From positions 1 through 64,000 of the forward strand of contig CAZDYI010000073.1 of assembly GCA_964509765.1 (NCBI GenBank): 64,000 bases of DNA. Direction: 5' to 3'. Shown here one piece after another: positions 15,775 to 24,104 of the stretch. Source of the DNA: CAZDYI01 sp964509765. GTDB lineage: Bacteria; Pseudomonadota; Gammaproteobacteria; Tethybacterales; Tethybacteraceae. The notes beneath the pieces were generated by a model. The model was not told the DNA's origin, did not search any database, and saw only the letters and a list, made by a program, of their open reading frames with translations. The stretch's first letter is position 1; every line of letters begins with the position of its first letter. The position numbers and the translations under genes are program-made.

Positions 15775-17160
15775 TCAAATTTGTTGCGGGCCTAGGACAG
15801 CATCCGCTGCCGCCCGAACCTTTTCGACGTGGTCGCCATGGCAGAACACAGAGTCCCTGATCAGGTGGTCGGACACTTTCGTCCCGCGGTCCTTCAGGTC
15901 CATCAGCTCGAGAAGCTTCAGGGTGTTGTGTGATTCATCCTCGACCAGCATGTTCTTGGCCTCTTTGTTGTCCGTTGCCGGCGCCAGGTCCACCGCCACA
16001 AGGTGGCGGGGCACCTTCGCTTTTTCTGCGATTTGGTCCCGAAGCTTTTCGGTGTCAGAACCGTCGACATCTCCGGCCGCTCCCTTGTTCCGATCAAACC
16101 GCGCCGCAACCTTGAACAGCCTGCGGTTCCGCATGTCGCTGAATATCGACGCCGCGCTGTCGCTGCCGCGAACCGCTCCGGGCACAAGCGCCATCTCGTC
16201 GTCCAGCGCCAGGAAGCTTGCGGGAGACGTGATCTCGTTCCCGTTGATAGTCGCTCCGTCCTCAACGGCGCGCCCGAATGCGTTGATGCACATCACCTTG
16301 CAGGCCCGTGACACGTCGTGGTGGTAGACGACGGTGTTCATGTGGAGCTTGTGGTTTACGAGCTGCGCCAGGGCCGCGATCGCCCGCCTGCCGCCGACCA
16401 GCCTCATCTCGCCGTCCACGTCCCTTACCTTCATCAGGCGGTAGATCCTCCCGGCGTCGACGTGTATCGGTATCCCGCAGTGCATCCCGTCGCGGCTGAG
16501 GTAGTCCAGCTTGTCCGCGTCGAACGGGCCGTGAACGATCTCCCCCAGGTACTTCATGTCGCTAGGCAGCCTTCCTTGGATGGCCCGGGCGATGAAGTCG
16601 CAGCCAAGCTCGGATCCGTTCAACGACCCGTCCTTGAAATGTCCGTTCACCTCATCGATGAACTTGCGGAACGCCTCGCTGCGGACGATCTCCGCCGACA
16701 GGTCCTCGGCGCTCGTCCCTCTCGGCTCCATGTTCCTGAAGAAGAACTCGGAGTTGTGCGAGAACGGGCCGTGGCCGGCGTCGTGGCAGATCGCGGCCAT
16801 CCGCAGGTTCAGCCTCTGCCCGTCCGTCACCCGCACCTCGCCGGGCTTGTTCAGGCCGTTGCACATCAGCTCGACGAGGAGCACGACTCCCATCGTGTGC
16901 TCAAAGCGCGTGTGCACTGCGCCGGGGAAGACGAGGTGCGCGCCGCCGAGCTGCCTGATCCGCCGCAGCCGCTGCAAAAGCGGCGAGTTGATCAGCGCGA
17001 TCTCGTGCGGGTAGACCTCGATGGTTCCCCAGACCGAGTCGTGCAGGTACCTTGTCTTGGCGCGGCCCTTGGGTAGCCCGGCGGGCAGGAGCTCCCGCAG
17101 CAGGCCGTTGATCTCCCGCCCGAGGCCCGCCCGCCCGGCGGGCGCGCCGGCCTCAGCCAC
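15775..17160 (-). CDS. HD-domain phosphohydrolase (dGTPase/SAMHD1-like)
   Basis: The 461-residue protein has the metal-binding HD signature of the dNTP triphosphohydrolase-like superfamily: HTRFEHTMG (His83, His88), ICHDAGHGPFSH (His126-Asp127, His130) and FDADKLDYLSRD (about 213-224). SAMHD1-like enzymes cleave dNTPs to nucleosides and triphosphate. Many bacterial relatives are uncharacterised, and some act in phage defence. Its start overlaps the upstream molybdopterin-binding-like gene by 8 bases, making it the last gene of the dxs operon. The convergent small-protein cassette begins just beyond its stop. Confidence 0.8.
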   Translation of the reverse strand: MAEAGAPAGRAGLGREINGLLRELLPAGLPKGRAKTRYLHDSVWGTIEVYPHEIALINSPLLQRLRRIRQLGGAHLVFPGAVHTRFEHTMGVVLLVELMCNGLNKPGEVRVTDGQRLNLRMAAICHDAGHGPFSHNSEFFFRNMEPRGTSAEDLSAEIVRSEAFRKFIDEVNGHFKDGSLNGSELGCDFIARAIQGRLPSDMKYLGEIVHGPFDADKLDYLSRDGMHCGIPIHVDAGRIYRLMKVRDVDGEMRLVGGRRAIAALAQLVNHKLHMNTVVYHHDVSRACKVMCINAFGRAVEDGATINGNEITSPASFLALDDEMALVPGAVRGSDSAASIFSDMRNRRLFKVAARFDRNKGAAGDVDGSDTEKLRDQIAEKAKVPRHLVAVDLAPATDNKEAKNMLVEDESHNTLKLLELMDLKDRGTKVSDHLIRDSVFCHGDHVEKVRAAADAVLGPQQI

Positions 17161-18052
17161 CGACGGGCTTGGTCAGTCCGCTGTCGAGCCGCGCGATCAG
17201 GTGCAGCCTGTCCGTCCAGTCGTAGAGCGTGTCCGCGTCCACCAGGTCGTGCCTTGCGGCCACGACCTTGGTCCTGCCGACCGTCCCCGCGACCAGCCCC
17301 TCGCCGAGCGGCTCGATACCGTGCTGCGGCAGGCCGCGGCTCTCGAGCGCCTCCTTGATCACGAGCATCATCCCGTCGCTCTCGACGATGAACACCGCAG
17401 CCTCGACGTCGGCCGTCTTGGCCAGCGCGATGGTCAGGGCCGCGTTGTCGTTGATCCCGCGGTCGGAGTGGACCTCTGAGCTGCCGTAGTCGCTCAGGCG
17501 GGAGGAGACGAACCCGATCAGCCTGCCTGCCGCCTCGCCGCTGGAGAACAGCGCGGCGGTTATCGTCCGGCGCGGGGAAACGGCGAGCCGCGGCAGCTGC
17601 CCGATGACCGGCATGAAGGCGGGCTTGTGCACCGTCAGCGGGATCGACCTGGTCTTGACGCAGCGCATTCCCTTGGGCAGGACCGTCCCGGAGGGCTTGG
17701 CCTCGATCGCGAAGTCGGTCAGCTCGCCCTTGAGGCTGTCGAGCTCGCCCTCGTCGTACTCGAGGATGCCGCAGCCAGACGAGAACACAACGCCGTGTCC
17801 CTTGCGCGACGGGACGTGCAGCAGCCCCTCGCCGGCCAGCCGGCGGTTGACGTGGTCTACGGCGGCGTCGGCGAACAGGTCGCTCAGCCCGATCCTGATC
17901 ACCTCGACGCTCGACACGCCGGCCTCGTTGAGCATGACGATCTCGTCGTTGCCGATGATCCGGCCGCGCGCGATCACGCCGCCCGGGACCTTCACCTCCC
18001 TCGCGAGCAGCGTCCCCTTCGCCATGTTCGGCGTGCAGCGGTCCTCTTTCAT
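17153..18052 (-). CDS. Putative molybdopterin-binding-like protein
   Basis: This roughly 299-residue protein has an N-terminal LAREVKVPGGVIARGRIIGNDEIVMLNEAGVSSVEVIRI segment, resembling the start of MoeA-like molybdopterin-binding proteins (permit-gene proteins with the pattern GxxxKGxxLxxxDxxxLxxAGxxxVxV). The remainder has Gly-rich turns and no motif I can name, so the assignment is weak. The start at 18052 follows an AAGGGGGAC ribosome site. The frame is also open further upstream, inside the preceding gene. It sits between a membrane-anchored protein and an HD hydrolase in a tight dxs-led operon. Confidence 0.45.
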   Translation of the reverse strand: MKEDRCTPNMAKGTLLAREVKVPGGVIARGRIIGNDEIVMLNEAGVSSVEVIRIGLSDLFADAAVDHVNRRLAGEGLLHVPSRKGHGVVFSSGCGILEYDEGELDSLKGELTDFAIEAKPSGTVLPKGMRCVKTRSIPLTVHKPAFMPVIGQLPRLAVSPRRTITAALFSSGEAAGRLIGFVSSRLSDYGSSEVHSDRGINDNAALTIALAKTADVEAAVFIVESDGMMLVIKEALESRGLPQHGIEPLGEGLVAGTVGRTKVVAARHDLVDADTLYDWTDRLHLIARLDSGLTKPVGG

Positions 18053-18077
18053 GCCTGTCCGTCCCCCTTTGCCGTGT

Positions 18078-19007
18078 TCATTCGCAGGTCCCCTCGCGGA
18101 TCTCGAGGTCCGGGAGGGAGAACCCCACCCCCTCATTATCCAACTCCAGCCTCGCGATCCCGGCAAACGAGTAGCTCAGGTCGCCGCCGCGGACCGCCGG
18201 GCACTCGTCCGCCTCAAGTCCGGCAAAGGCCAGGTGGCCGAGCGACTCGGCCTCGCCCGCCGCCTCGGCTCGGGCTACGACCATCTCGGTGAGCAGCGGG
18301 CGCAGCTGTGCGCCGTCCGCCTCGATCCGCTCGAACAGCGAGCCCGCGCGCTCGTTGACCGTCCGCTCGACTAGGTCGGCGAGGTGGTCGCCCTCGCCGA
18401 AGCTTCCGCGCCAGGCGGCCCTGGTCTCGGCGTCGAGCTCGAAGGACACCGAGCGCCTCTCGATGCGAACGCTCCAGTCCTCGCCCAGCCCGACGGCCCC
18501 GAACGACGCCGTCACTCGCGCGCGGAACGGCATGCGGGCGCCGGTGTCCGGCTGCTCCTCGTCGGCCGCGTACTCGCGCCGCTCGCGGACGTAGAACTCG
18601 CCCGCCATCCCGGCGCCGGCCTCGATCCGCGGGCCGTCGCCCGAGAGGCTCCCCGAGCCGGCCTCGAAGGCGAGCCTGCCGAGCATCGACGCGACCGACG
18701 GGCTGTCGGTCTCGCCGACGAGCATGCTGAACTCGCGCTCGGGCAAGATCGCGTCGAAGTCGTCTGCGGCCACGCGCAGGGTTGCCTCGGTCGACACCGA
18801 CAGGTCCATCGGGTGGAGCTGGAAGCCGACGCTCACCCACACCGGCGCGGTGCCGCCGACCTGCCGCGGCAGCGGGACCAGGATGCGGTCCTCGAACTCG
18901 TGGCGCTTGGTGATGAGCCAGGCCGCGACGGCGACGGCAAGCGCCAGAAGCACCAGCAGCGCGACCAGAGCCGACGCGACCCATCCCAGGAGCCCGCGCG
19001 CGCTCAC
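18078..19007 (-). CDS. Membrane-anchored hypothetical protein downstream of dxs
   Basis: The 309-residue protein has one N-terminal membrane helix (about 8-32, VASALVALLVLLALAVAVAAWLI) and a long extracytoplasmic domain with mixed beta-rich sequence and no motif I recognise. It starts at GTG within a GTGA overlap with the dxs stop, so it is coupled to dxs. The sequence could be a periplasmic lipid-handling or scaffolding domain, but nothing proves this. Confidence 0.65.
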   Translation of the reverse strand: MSARGLLGWVASALVALLVLLALAVAVAAWLITKRHEFEDRILVPLPRQVGGTAPVWVSVGFQLHPMDLSVSTEATLRVAADDFDAILPEREFSMLVGETDSPSVASMLGRLAFEAGSGSLSGDGPRIEAGAGMAGEFYVRERREYAADEEQPDTGARMPFRARVTASFGAVGLGEDWSVRIERRSVSFELDAETRAAWRGSFGEGDHLADLVERTVNERAGSLFERIEADGAQLRPLLTEMVVARAEAAGEAESLGHLAFAGLEADECPAVRGGDLSYSFAGIARLELDNEGVGFSLPDLEIREGTCE

Positions 19008-20869
19008 TTGTTTTCCTTCCTCGCCTTCCTCGCCTTGCCGCCGGAGCCGAGGAACTCCCGGACGGACCGCCCGATCCCTGCGGCGTCCAGGCCGGCCTCG
19101 GCGAGCAGCTCGGCCGGCGAGCCGTGCTCGATGAAGCGGTCGGGCAGGCCGAGCACCCTGACCCGCGGCGCCTTGGGCCTTGCGGCGAGCATCGCGGCCA
19201 CCGCGCTGCCGGCGCCGCCCTCGCGGACGTTCTCCTCGACGGTGACCACGTGGCTGTGCTCCTTTGCGATCCTGTCGACCGTCCCCCCGTCGATCGGCTT
19301 GGCGAAGCGCATGTCCGCCACGGTCGCGTCGAGCTCTTCAGCGACTTTGAGCGCGGGGGCGGCCGTCGGCCCGAAGGCGAGGATCGCGAGCTTGCCGCTG
19401 CCCTCGCGGAGGATCCTTGCCTTGCCGACCTCGACCGTTCCGTCCCGGTCCTCCGGAAGCGCCGCGCCCGGCCCGGACCCGCGCGGGTAGCGCACCGCGG
19501 CGGGCGAGCCGAGCGAAAGCGCGGTGTTGAGCATGAGCCAGCACTCGGCCTCGTCCGAGGGCACCATCACCGTCATGTTCGGCACGCAGCGCAGGTAGGT
19601 CAGGTCGAATGCGCCGTGGTGGGTCGCGCCGTCTGCGCCGACGAGGCCCGCCCGGTCGATCGCGAAGACGACCGGCAGGTCCTGGATCGCGACGTCGTGG
19701 ATCAGCTGGTCGTAGCCGCGCTGCAGGAAGGTCGAGTAGATCGCGAGCACCGGCCGCAGCCCGGCGCAGGCGAGGCCGGCGCTGAAGGTCACCGCGTGCT
19801 GCTCGGCGATCCCGCAGTCGAAGTAGCGGTCGGGGAAGCGGCGCTCGAAGCCGACGAGGCCGGAGCCCTCGCGCATCGCCGGCGTGATCGCCCGGACCCG
19901 GTCGTCGCGCTCAGCGGCGTGCTCGATCCAGTCGCCGAACACCTTCGAGTAGGTCGGCCCCTTCGGCCCGGCGGTCTCCACCTTCTGCGGCGCCGCCTGG
20001 GCGGACACGCCGTGGTGCTTGACCGGGTCGTCCTCGGCTGGGGCGTAGCCCTTGCCCTTGACTGTCGCGACGTGCAGGATGCGCGGCCCGCGCCGGTTGC
20101 GGAGCTTTGAGAGCATCGGCACGAGCGCGTCGAGGTCGTGGCCGTCGACCGGGCCGTAGTACTTGAAGCCGAGCTCCTCGAAGATCGTCCCCGGCATCAC
20201 CATCCCGCGCAGGTGCTCCTCGGCCTTCGAGGCGAACTCGCGCAGGGTCGGCGGCATGACCATCGCCGAGCCCGAGCGGACCGTGTCGTAGACCGTCGAC
20301 GCGAGGACCCGCGCGAGGTTCTGCCGCAGCGCGCCGACCGCGGGCGAGATCGACATGTCGTTGTCGTTGAGGACGACCAGCAGGTCGAGGCCCTCCATCG
20401 CGCCGGCGTTGTTGAGGGCCTCGAACGCCATCCCGCCGGACATCGCGCCGTCGCCGACCACCGCGACGGCCTTGTCTCCCGCGGCCGCGTAGCCCGTCGC
20501 CGCCGAGACCGCGGTCGAGGCGTGCGCGGTTCCGAAGGCGTCGTACTCGCTCTCGGCGCGGACCGGGAAGCCCGAGATCCCGCCCTTGCGGCGCACCGTC
20601 TCGAGCCGCTCGCGCCTGCCGGTGAGCACCTTGTGCGCGTACGCCTGGTGGCCGACGTCCCAGACGATCTTGTCGCGCGGCGGCTCGAAGACGTGGAGCA
20701 GAGCGACTGTGAGCTCGATCGAGCCGAGGTTGCTCGAGAGGTGGCCGCCGACCCGCGAGACGGTCTCGTGGACGAACGAGCGCAGCTCGCCGGCGAGCTG
20801 CTTGAGCCCGTCCTGCCGCAGGGCCCTGACGTCGGCGGGCGTGGAGGTTCGCTCGAGCAGTTCGTACAT
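19004..20869 (-). CDS. dxs: 1-deoxy-D-xylulose-5-phosphate synthase
   Basis: The 621-residue thiamine-diphosphate enzyme condenses pyruvate and glyceraldehyde 3-phosphate, the first step of the MEP isoprenoid pathway. Visible features are VWDVGHQAYAHK near the N-terminus, the ThDP-binding VVGDGAMSGG...NDNDMSI segment (about 130-170), and the transketolase pyrimidine domain with GIAEQHAVTFSAGLA (about 355-370). The length equals that of E. coli Dxs. The ATG at 20869 lies 38 bases after the tRNA-Ala gene on the same strand. Three further genes follow in an overlapping run. Confidence 0.96.
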   Translation of the reverse strand: MYELLERTSTPADVRALRQDGLKQLAGELRSFVHETVSRVGGHLSSNLGSIELTVALLHVFEPPRDKIVWDVGHQAYAHKVLTGRRERLETVRRKGGISGFPVRAESEYDAFGTAHASTAVSAATGYAAAGDKAVAVVGDGAMSGGMAFEALNNAGAMEGLDLLVVLNDNDMSISPAVGALRQNLARVLASTVYDTVRSGSAMVMPPTLREFASKAEEHLRGMVMPGTIFEELGFKYYGPVDGHDLDALVPMLSKLRNRRGPRILHVATVKGKGYAPAEDDPVKHHGVSAQAAPQKVETAGPKGPTYSKVFGDWIEHAAERDDRVRAITPAMREGSGLVGFERRFPDRYFDCGIAEQHAVTFSAGLACAGLRPVLAIYSTFLQRGYDQLIHDVAIQDLPVVFAIDRAGLVGADGATHHGAFDLTYLRCVPNMTVMVPSDEAECWLMLNTALSLGSPAAVRYPRGSGPGAALPEDRDGTVEVGKARILREGSGKLAILAFGPTAAPALKVAEELDATVADMRFAKPIDGGTVDRIAKEHSHVVTVEENVREGGAGSAVAAMLAARPKAPRVRVLGLPDRFIEHGSPAELLAEAGLDAAGIGRSVREFLGSGGKARKARKENK

Positions 20870-20907
20870 CTTGCCGCCCGGACCCCTCGGGCGGCGGCGG
20901 GAAGGGG

Positions 20908-20980
20908 TGGAGCCAAGGGGAGTCGAACCCCTCACCTTCTGGTTGCAAACCAGACGCTCTACCAGATGAGCTATGGCCCC
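20908..20980 (-). tRNA. tRNA-Ala (anticodon UGC)
   Basis: The minus strand folds as a complete 73-base tRNA: acceptor stem GGGGCCA/TGGCTCC with one G-U pair, D arm AGCTCATCTGGTAGAGC, anticodon loop TTTGCAA giving UGC, and T arm GAGGGGTTCGACTCCCC. The discriminator is A and CCA is not encoded. It lies directly before dxs, with a TAGAAT element about 40 bases upstream. Confidence 0.95.
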
Positions 20981-21019
20981 TCCGCGCGCACCCGGTCCTG
21001 CAGGGCAGTCGGGAAGGGG

Positions 21020-21025
21020 ATTCTA
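21020..21025 (-). promoter_or_regulatory. TAGAAT -10 element for tRNA-Ala (and probably dxs)
   Basis: TAGAAT on the minus strand, 39 bases before the tRNA 5' end. It is divergent from pth. Confidence 0.45.
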
Positions 21026-21062
21026 ATAAAGCGCGGCGCATGCCTGAAAATACGCGCCTGCA

Positions 21063-21692
21063 ATGGAAGGCGGCCAGGGGGACGTCGCGGCCGGCCTGCC
21101 GGGCGCGGGACGGGTGATGCTCGCCGTCGGCCTGCGCAACCCGGGTGACAGGTACGTGCGCACCCGCCACAACGCCGGCGCGTGGATCGTCTCGCGACTC
21201 GCCCGCGAGCGCGGGCTTGCCTTCTCGCCGGTCGGCGACCTGCCGGCCGAGGCCGCGGGCACAGCCGACGGCCTGCGCCTGGGGCTTTCCGGGACGTACA
21301 TGAACGAGTCCGGCGCCGCCGTCGCGGGGCTTGCCTCGTACTTCAGGGTCGAGCCATCCTGCCTGCTCGTCGCCCACGACGAGCTCGACCTGCCGCCGGG
21401 GACCGCGCGCTACAAGTTCGGCGGCGGCAGCGCCGGGCACAACGGCCTGCGCGACGTGGCCGAGCGGCTGGGCACGGCCGGCTTCTGGCGGCTGCGCATC
21501 GGCATCGGCCACCCGCGCGACCTCGAGGGCGGGCTATCGAACATGCCGCCGGAGCGCTACGTGCTCGAGCCGCCCGGCGAGGCGCATCTCGGGCTGATCG
21601 ACGAGTGCCTCGGCCGCGTGGCGGAGGGCTGGGGCGACGTCGAGTCAGGCGCGATGGACGCCGCGGTCCGGCGCCTGCACGGCGGGGACTGA
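21063..21692 (+). CDS. pth: Peptidyl-tRNA hydrolase
   Basis: Pth releases peptides from prematurely dropped peptidyl-tRNA. Motifs AVGLRNPGDRYVRTRHNAG (catalytic His in RHN), LSGTYMNESG, VAHDELDLPPG and GGGSAGHNGLRD cover the active site. The usual GLGNPG is GLRNPG here. ATG at 21063 gives 209 residues with an 18-residue extension. ATG at 21117, just before LAVGLRNPG, fits the family start better, so the true start is uncertain. ychF follows with a one-base gap. Confidence 0.93.
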   Translation: MEGGQGDVAAGLPGAGRVMLAVGLRNPGDRYVRTRHNAGAWIVSRLARERGLAFSPVGDLPAEAAGTADGLRLGLSGTYMNESGAAVAGLASYFRVEPSCLLVAHDELDLPPGTARYKFGGGSAGHNGLRDVAERLGTAGFWRLRIGIGHPRDLEGGLSNMPPERYVLEPPGEAHLGLIDECLGRVAEGWGDVESGAMDAAVRRLHGGD

Positions 21693-21693
21693 G

Positions 21694-22788
21694 GTGACGC
21701 TCCGCTGCGGGATAGTCGGCCTGCCGAACGTCGGCAAGTCGTCGCTGTTCAACGCCCTGTCCGAGGCCGGGGCCGCCGCGGAGAACTACCCGTTCTGCAC
21801 CATCGAGCCGAACGTAGGCGTAGTGCCGCTGCCCGACCCGCGCCTCGAGGAGATAGCCGAGGTGTCGAAGTCGGCGCAGGTCGTTCCGGCCTCGCTGCGG
21901 CTAGTCGACATCGCCGGCCTCGTCGCAGGGGCGTCAAAGGGCGAGGGCCTCGGCAACAAGTTCCTCGCGCACATCAGGGAGGTCGACGGGATCGTCCACG
22001 TCCTGCGCTGCTTCGACGACGAGGGGGTCGCGCACGTCGCGGGCCGGGTCGACCCCGTCGAGGACGCGCGGACCGTAGAGCTCGAGCTGATCCTCGCCGA
22101 CATGGAGACCGTCGAGCGGGCGAGGGACAGGCTGTCGCGGCTTGCGCGCTCGGGCGACAAGGATGCCGCCGCGCGCCTCGGCACCCTGGACGCGGTCGCG
22201 GCCGGCCTTGCCGAAGAGGTTCCCGTGCGGGCGATGGAGCTCAACGGCGCGCAGCGCGGGCAGCTCGCCGAGCTGTGCCTGCTGACCGACAAGCCGGTGC
22301 TCTACTGCGCCAACCTCGGCGAGTCCGAGTCGCCGGGCGGCAGCGAGGCGTTCGCGAGGGTTGCGGGGCTTGCCGGGGAAACGGGCGCGAAGGCGATCTC
22401 GGTCAGCGCGAAGCTCGAGTCCGAGCTCTCCGGACTCGACCCCGGAGAGCGGAAGGAGATGCTCGCGGCGCTAGGCCAGGAGGCGAGCGGCCTCGACCGC
22501 CTCGCGCGGGCGGCGTTCTCGCTGCTCGGGCTTGCGACCTTCTTCACGACCGGGCCGAACGAGTCGCGGGCCTGGGAGTTCCGCACCGGCTCGACCGCGC
22601 CGGAGGCAGCGGGCCTGGTTCACACCGACATGGAGCGCGGCTTCATCCGCGCCGAGACGGTCTCGTGGGAGGACTTCGTCGCCTGCGGGGGCGAGGCCGG
22701 CTGCCGAGCCGCGGGCAAGCTGCGCAGCGAGGGCAGGGACTACGTCGTCGCGGACGGCGACGTGATGCACTTCCGCTTCAACGTCTGA
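21694..22788 (+). CDS. ychF: Redox-regulated ATPase YchF (OLA1 family)
   Basis: The 364-residue P-loop protein has GLPNVGKSS (9-17), the OLA1/YchF YPFCTIEPNVG segment, DIAGLVAGASKGEGLGNKFL, and a C-terminal TGS domain ending FRFNV. YchF binds ATP in preference to GTP, associates with ribosomes and modulates stress responses. It starts at GTG one base after the pth stop; pth-ychF is a conserved pair in proteobacteria. Confidence 0.95.
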   Translation: MTLRCGIVGLPNVGKSSLFNALSEAGAAAENYPFCTIEPNVGVVPLPDPRLEEIAEVSKSAQVVPASLRLVDIAGLVAGASKGEGLGNKFLAHIREVDGIVHVLRCFDDEGVAHVAGRVDPVEDARTVELELILADMETVERARDRLSRLARSGDKDAAARLGTLDAVAAGLAEEVPVRAMELNGAQRGQLAELCLLTDKPVLYCANLGESESPGGSEAFARVAGLAGETGAKAISVSAKLESELSGLDPGERKEMLAALGQEASGLDRLARAAFSLLGLATFFTTGPNESRAWEFRTGSTAPEAAGLVHTDMERGFIRAETVSWEDFVACGGEAGCRAAGKLRSEGRDYVVADGDVMHFRFNV

Positions 22789-22797
22789 CCGATTCAA

Positions 22798-22803
22798 TAG
22801 AAT
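22798..22803 (+). promoter_or_regulatory. TAGAAT -10 element before the acidic tail-anchored protein
   Basis: TAGAAT lies 23 bases before the ATG at 22827, with an AGGGGAG ribosome site between them. Confidence 0.45.
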
Positions 22804-22826
22804 CCCGCACAGCAGGGGAGCGACCG

Positions 22827-23417
22827 ATGGCGGACGAAGACAAGCGGGAACCAGAGTCGGCCGGGCCGGAAGAGGCTGCGGCCGGTGAGTCCGGCGCCGA
22901 GCGGGAGGACGCAAAGCCCGCCGCTTCCGCAGGGGAAGACAACGCGCAGCCGGCAGCCGAGGGCAAGCCTGCGCCGGACGAGGGCAAGGACGCCCCCGAT
23001 GCTGCCGGTTCCGACGACGGCGGCAAGGGCCCGGACCTGAGCGAGGGGGCAAAGGAGGGGGAAGAGCCCGAGCCCGAGGCGGAAGCCAAGGAAGAGAAGC
23101 TGGAAAGCGCCGCTGCGGAGAAGGAGGACGGCGGGGAGAAGGGCGAGGAAGCGCCCGCCCCCGAGCCCGCCGCGGCAAAGAAGGAGGAGAAGCCCAAAAA
23201 GCCGAGGGCGGCGAGGAAGAAGGCCGCCGCGCCGGAGCCTTCCGAAGAGGAGGCGCCGCCGGAGGACGGCGGAAAGCAGGGCGCGAAGGACTCACCCCCG
23301 GCCGAAGGCGGCGGGGCGCAGGGCGCCCCGGACAAGGCCGACCGCTACTTCTGGGGCGCGCTGGTCACGATCCTGGTAATTCTGGGCGTCCTCGCGGTCC
23401 TGAGCAGGATCAACTAG
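22827..23417 (+). CDS. Acidic, disordered, tail-anchored membrane protein
   Basis: Of 196 residues, the first roughly 165 are low-complexity Glu/Asp/Ala/Pro/Lys repeats, strongly acidic and surely disordered, with a short basic stretch (KKPRAARKKAAAP) near 130. The last roughly 25 form one hydrophobic helix (FWGALVTILVILGVLAVL) followed by SRIN. This is a tail-anchor topology with a large cytoplasmic tail. I know no family. It has its own TAGAAT promoter and ribosome site and ends 27 bases from the convergent nitroreductase. Confidence 0.65.
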   Translation: MADEDKREPESAGPEEAAAGESGAEREDAKPAASAGEDNAQPAAEGKPAPDEGKDAPDAAGSDDGGKGPDLSEGAKEGEEPEPEAEAKEEKLESAAAEKEDGGEKGEEAPAPEPAAAKKEEKPKKPRAARKKAAAPEPSEEEAPPEDGGKQGAKDSPPAEGGGAQGAPDKADRYFWGALVTILVILGVLAVLSRIN

Positions 23418-23444
23418 CGCCGCCGCCCCGCCCGCGCGCCGGGC

Positions 23445-24047
23445 TCAGCCGAGCCCCGCTCCCCACTTGCCGGCGAACGCGATGGTGCCGAGATCCTTGC
23501 GCTTGCGCTCGGCGAGTTCCATGTTGCGCATGTCCTCGATCTCGATAGTCTCGGCTGCGGCCTGCTTGCCGACCGCGATCATCGCAAGGCAGTTCCAGCC
23601 CTCGGGGATGCCGAAGGCCTCCCTTGCCTTGTCGGGGTCGAAGCCGCCCATCTGGTGCGCGCGCAGGCCGAGGGACTCTGCCTGGACCACGAGCGAGAAC
23701 GACGCCGCGCCGGTGTCGTACTGGTGCCAGCCGTTCGGCTTGCCGTTGTGCTCGAAGTCGGCCCGGCCGACCGCGGCGATCAGGAGGCTCGCGTTCTTCA
23801 CCCAGGCCTGGTTGCCCTCCGCGAGGCAGGGGAAGCCGCGCTCCCAGCTGTCGGGGTCGCCGTGCCGGTCGCAGAAGACGTACGACCAAGGCTCGGCGCC
23901 GAAGCACGACGGCGCCCAGCGGGCGGCCTCGGCGAGCGCGCGGACCTGGCCCGCCTCTATGCGGGCATCGGGGTCGAAGGCGCGCGGGCTCCAGCGCCGC
24001 GCGAGGATCTCGAGGATGGGCTCGGAAGTTGTGGCTGGCTTGTTCAT
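23445..24047 (-). CDS. Nitroreductase-family FMN oxidoreductase
   Basis: The 200-residue protein matches the nitroreductase fold: ILARRWSPRAFDPDARI with FMN-phosphate-binding Arg residues, AARWAPSCFGAEPWSYVF near 50-68, and the C-terminal AIPEGW-type segment (AFGIPEGWNCLAMIAVG). Members use FMN and NAD(P)H to reduce nitro compounds, quinones or enones. The physiological substrate is unknown. The start at 24047 follows AGGAG nine bases upstream; an upstream ATG at 24071 is less likely. Confidence 0.85.
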   Translation of the reverse strand: MNKPATTSEPILEILARRWSPRAFDPDARIEAGQVRALAEAARWAPSCFGAEPWSYVFCDRHGDPDSWERGFPCLAEGNQAWVKNASLLIAAVGRADFEHNGKPNGWHQYDTGAASFSLVVQAESLGLRAHQMGGFDPDKAREAFGIPEGWNCLAMIAVGKQAAAETIEIEDMRNMELAERKRKDLGTIAFAGKWGAGLG

Positions 24048-24104
24048 CGAAGAAAGCTCCTGTTGATTCAATGATGAGGCGGAGAATGATACACCATCGG
24101 TCAG

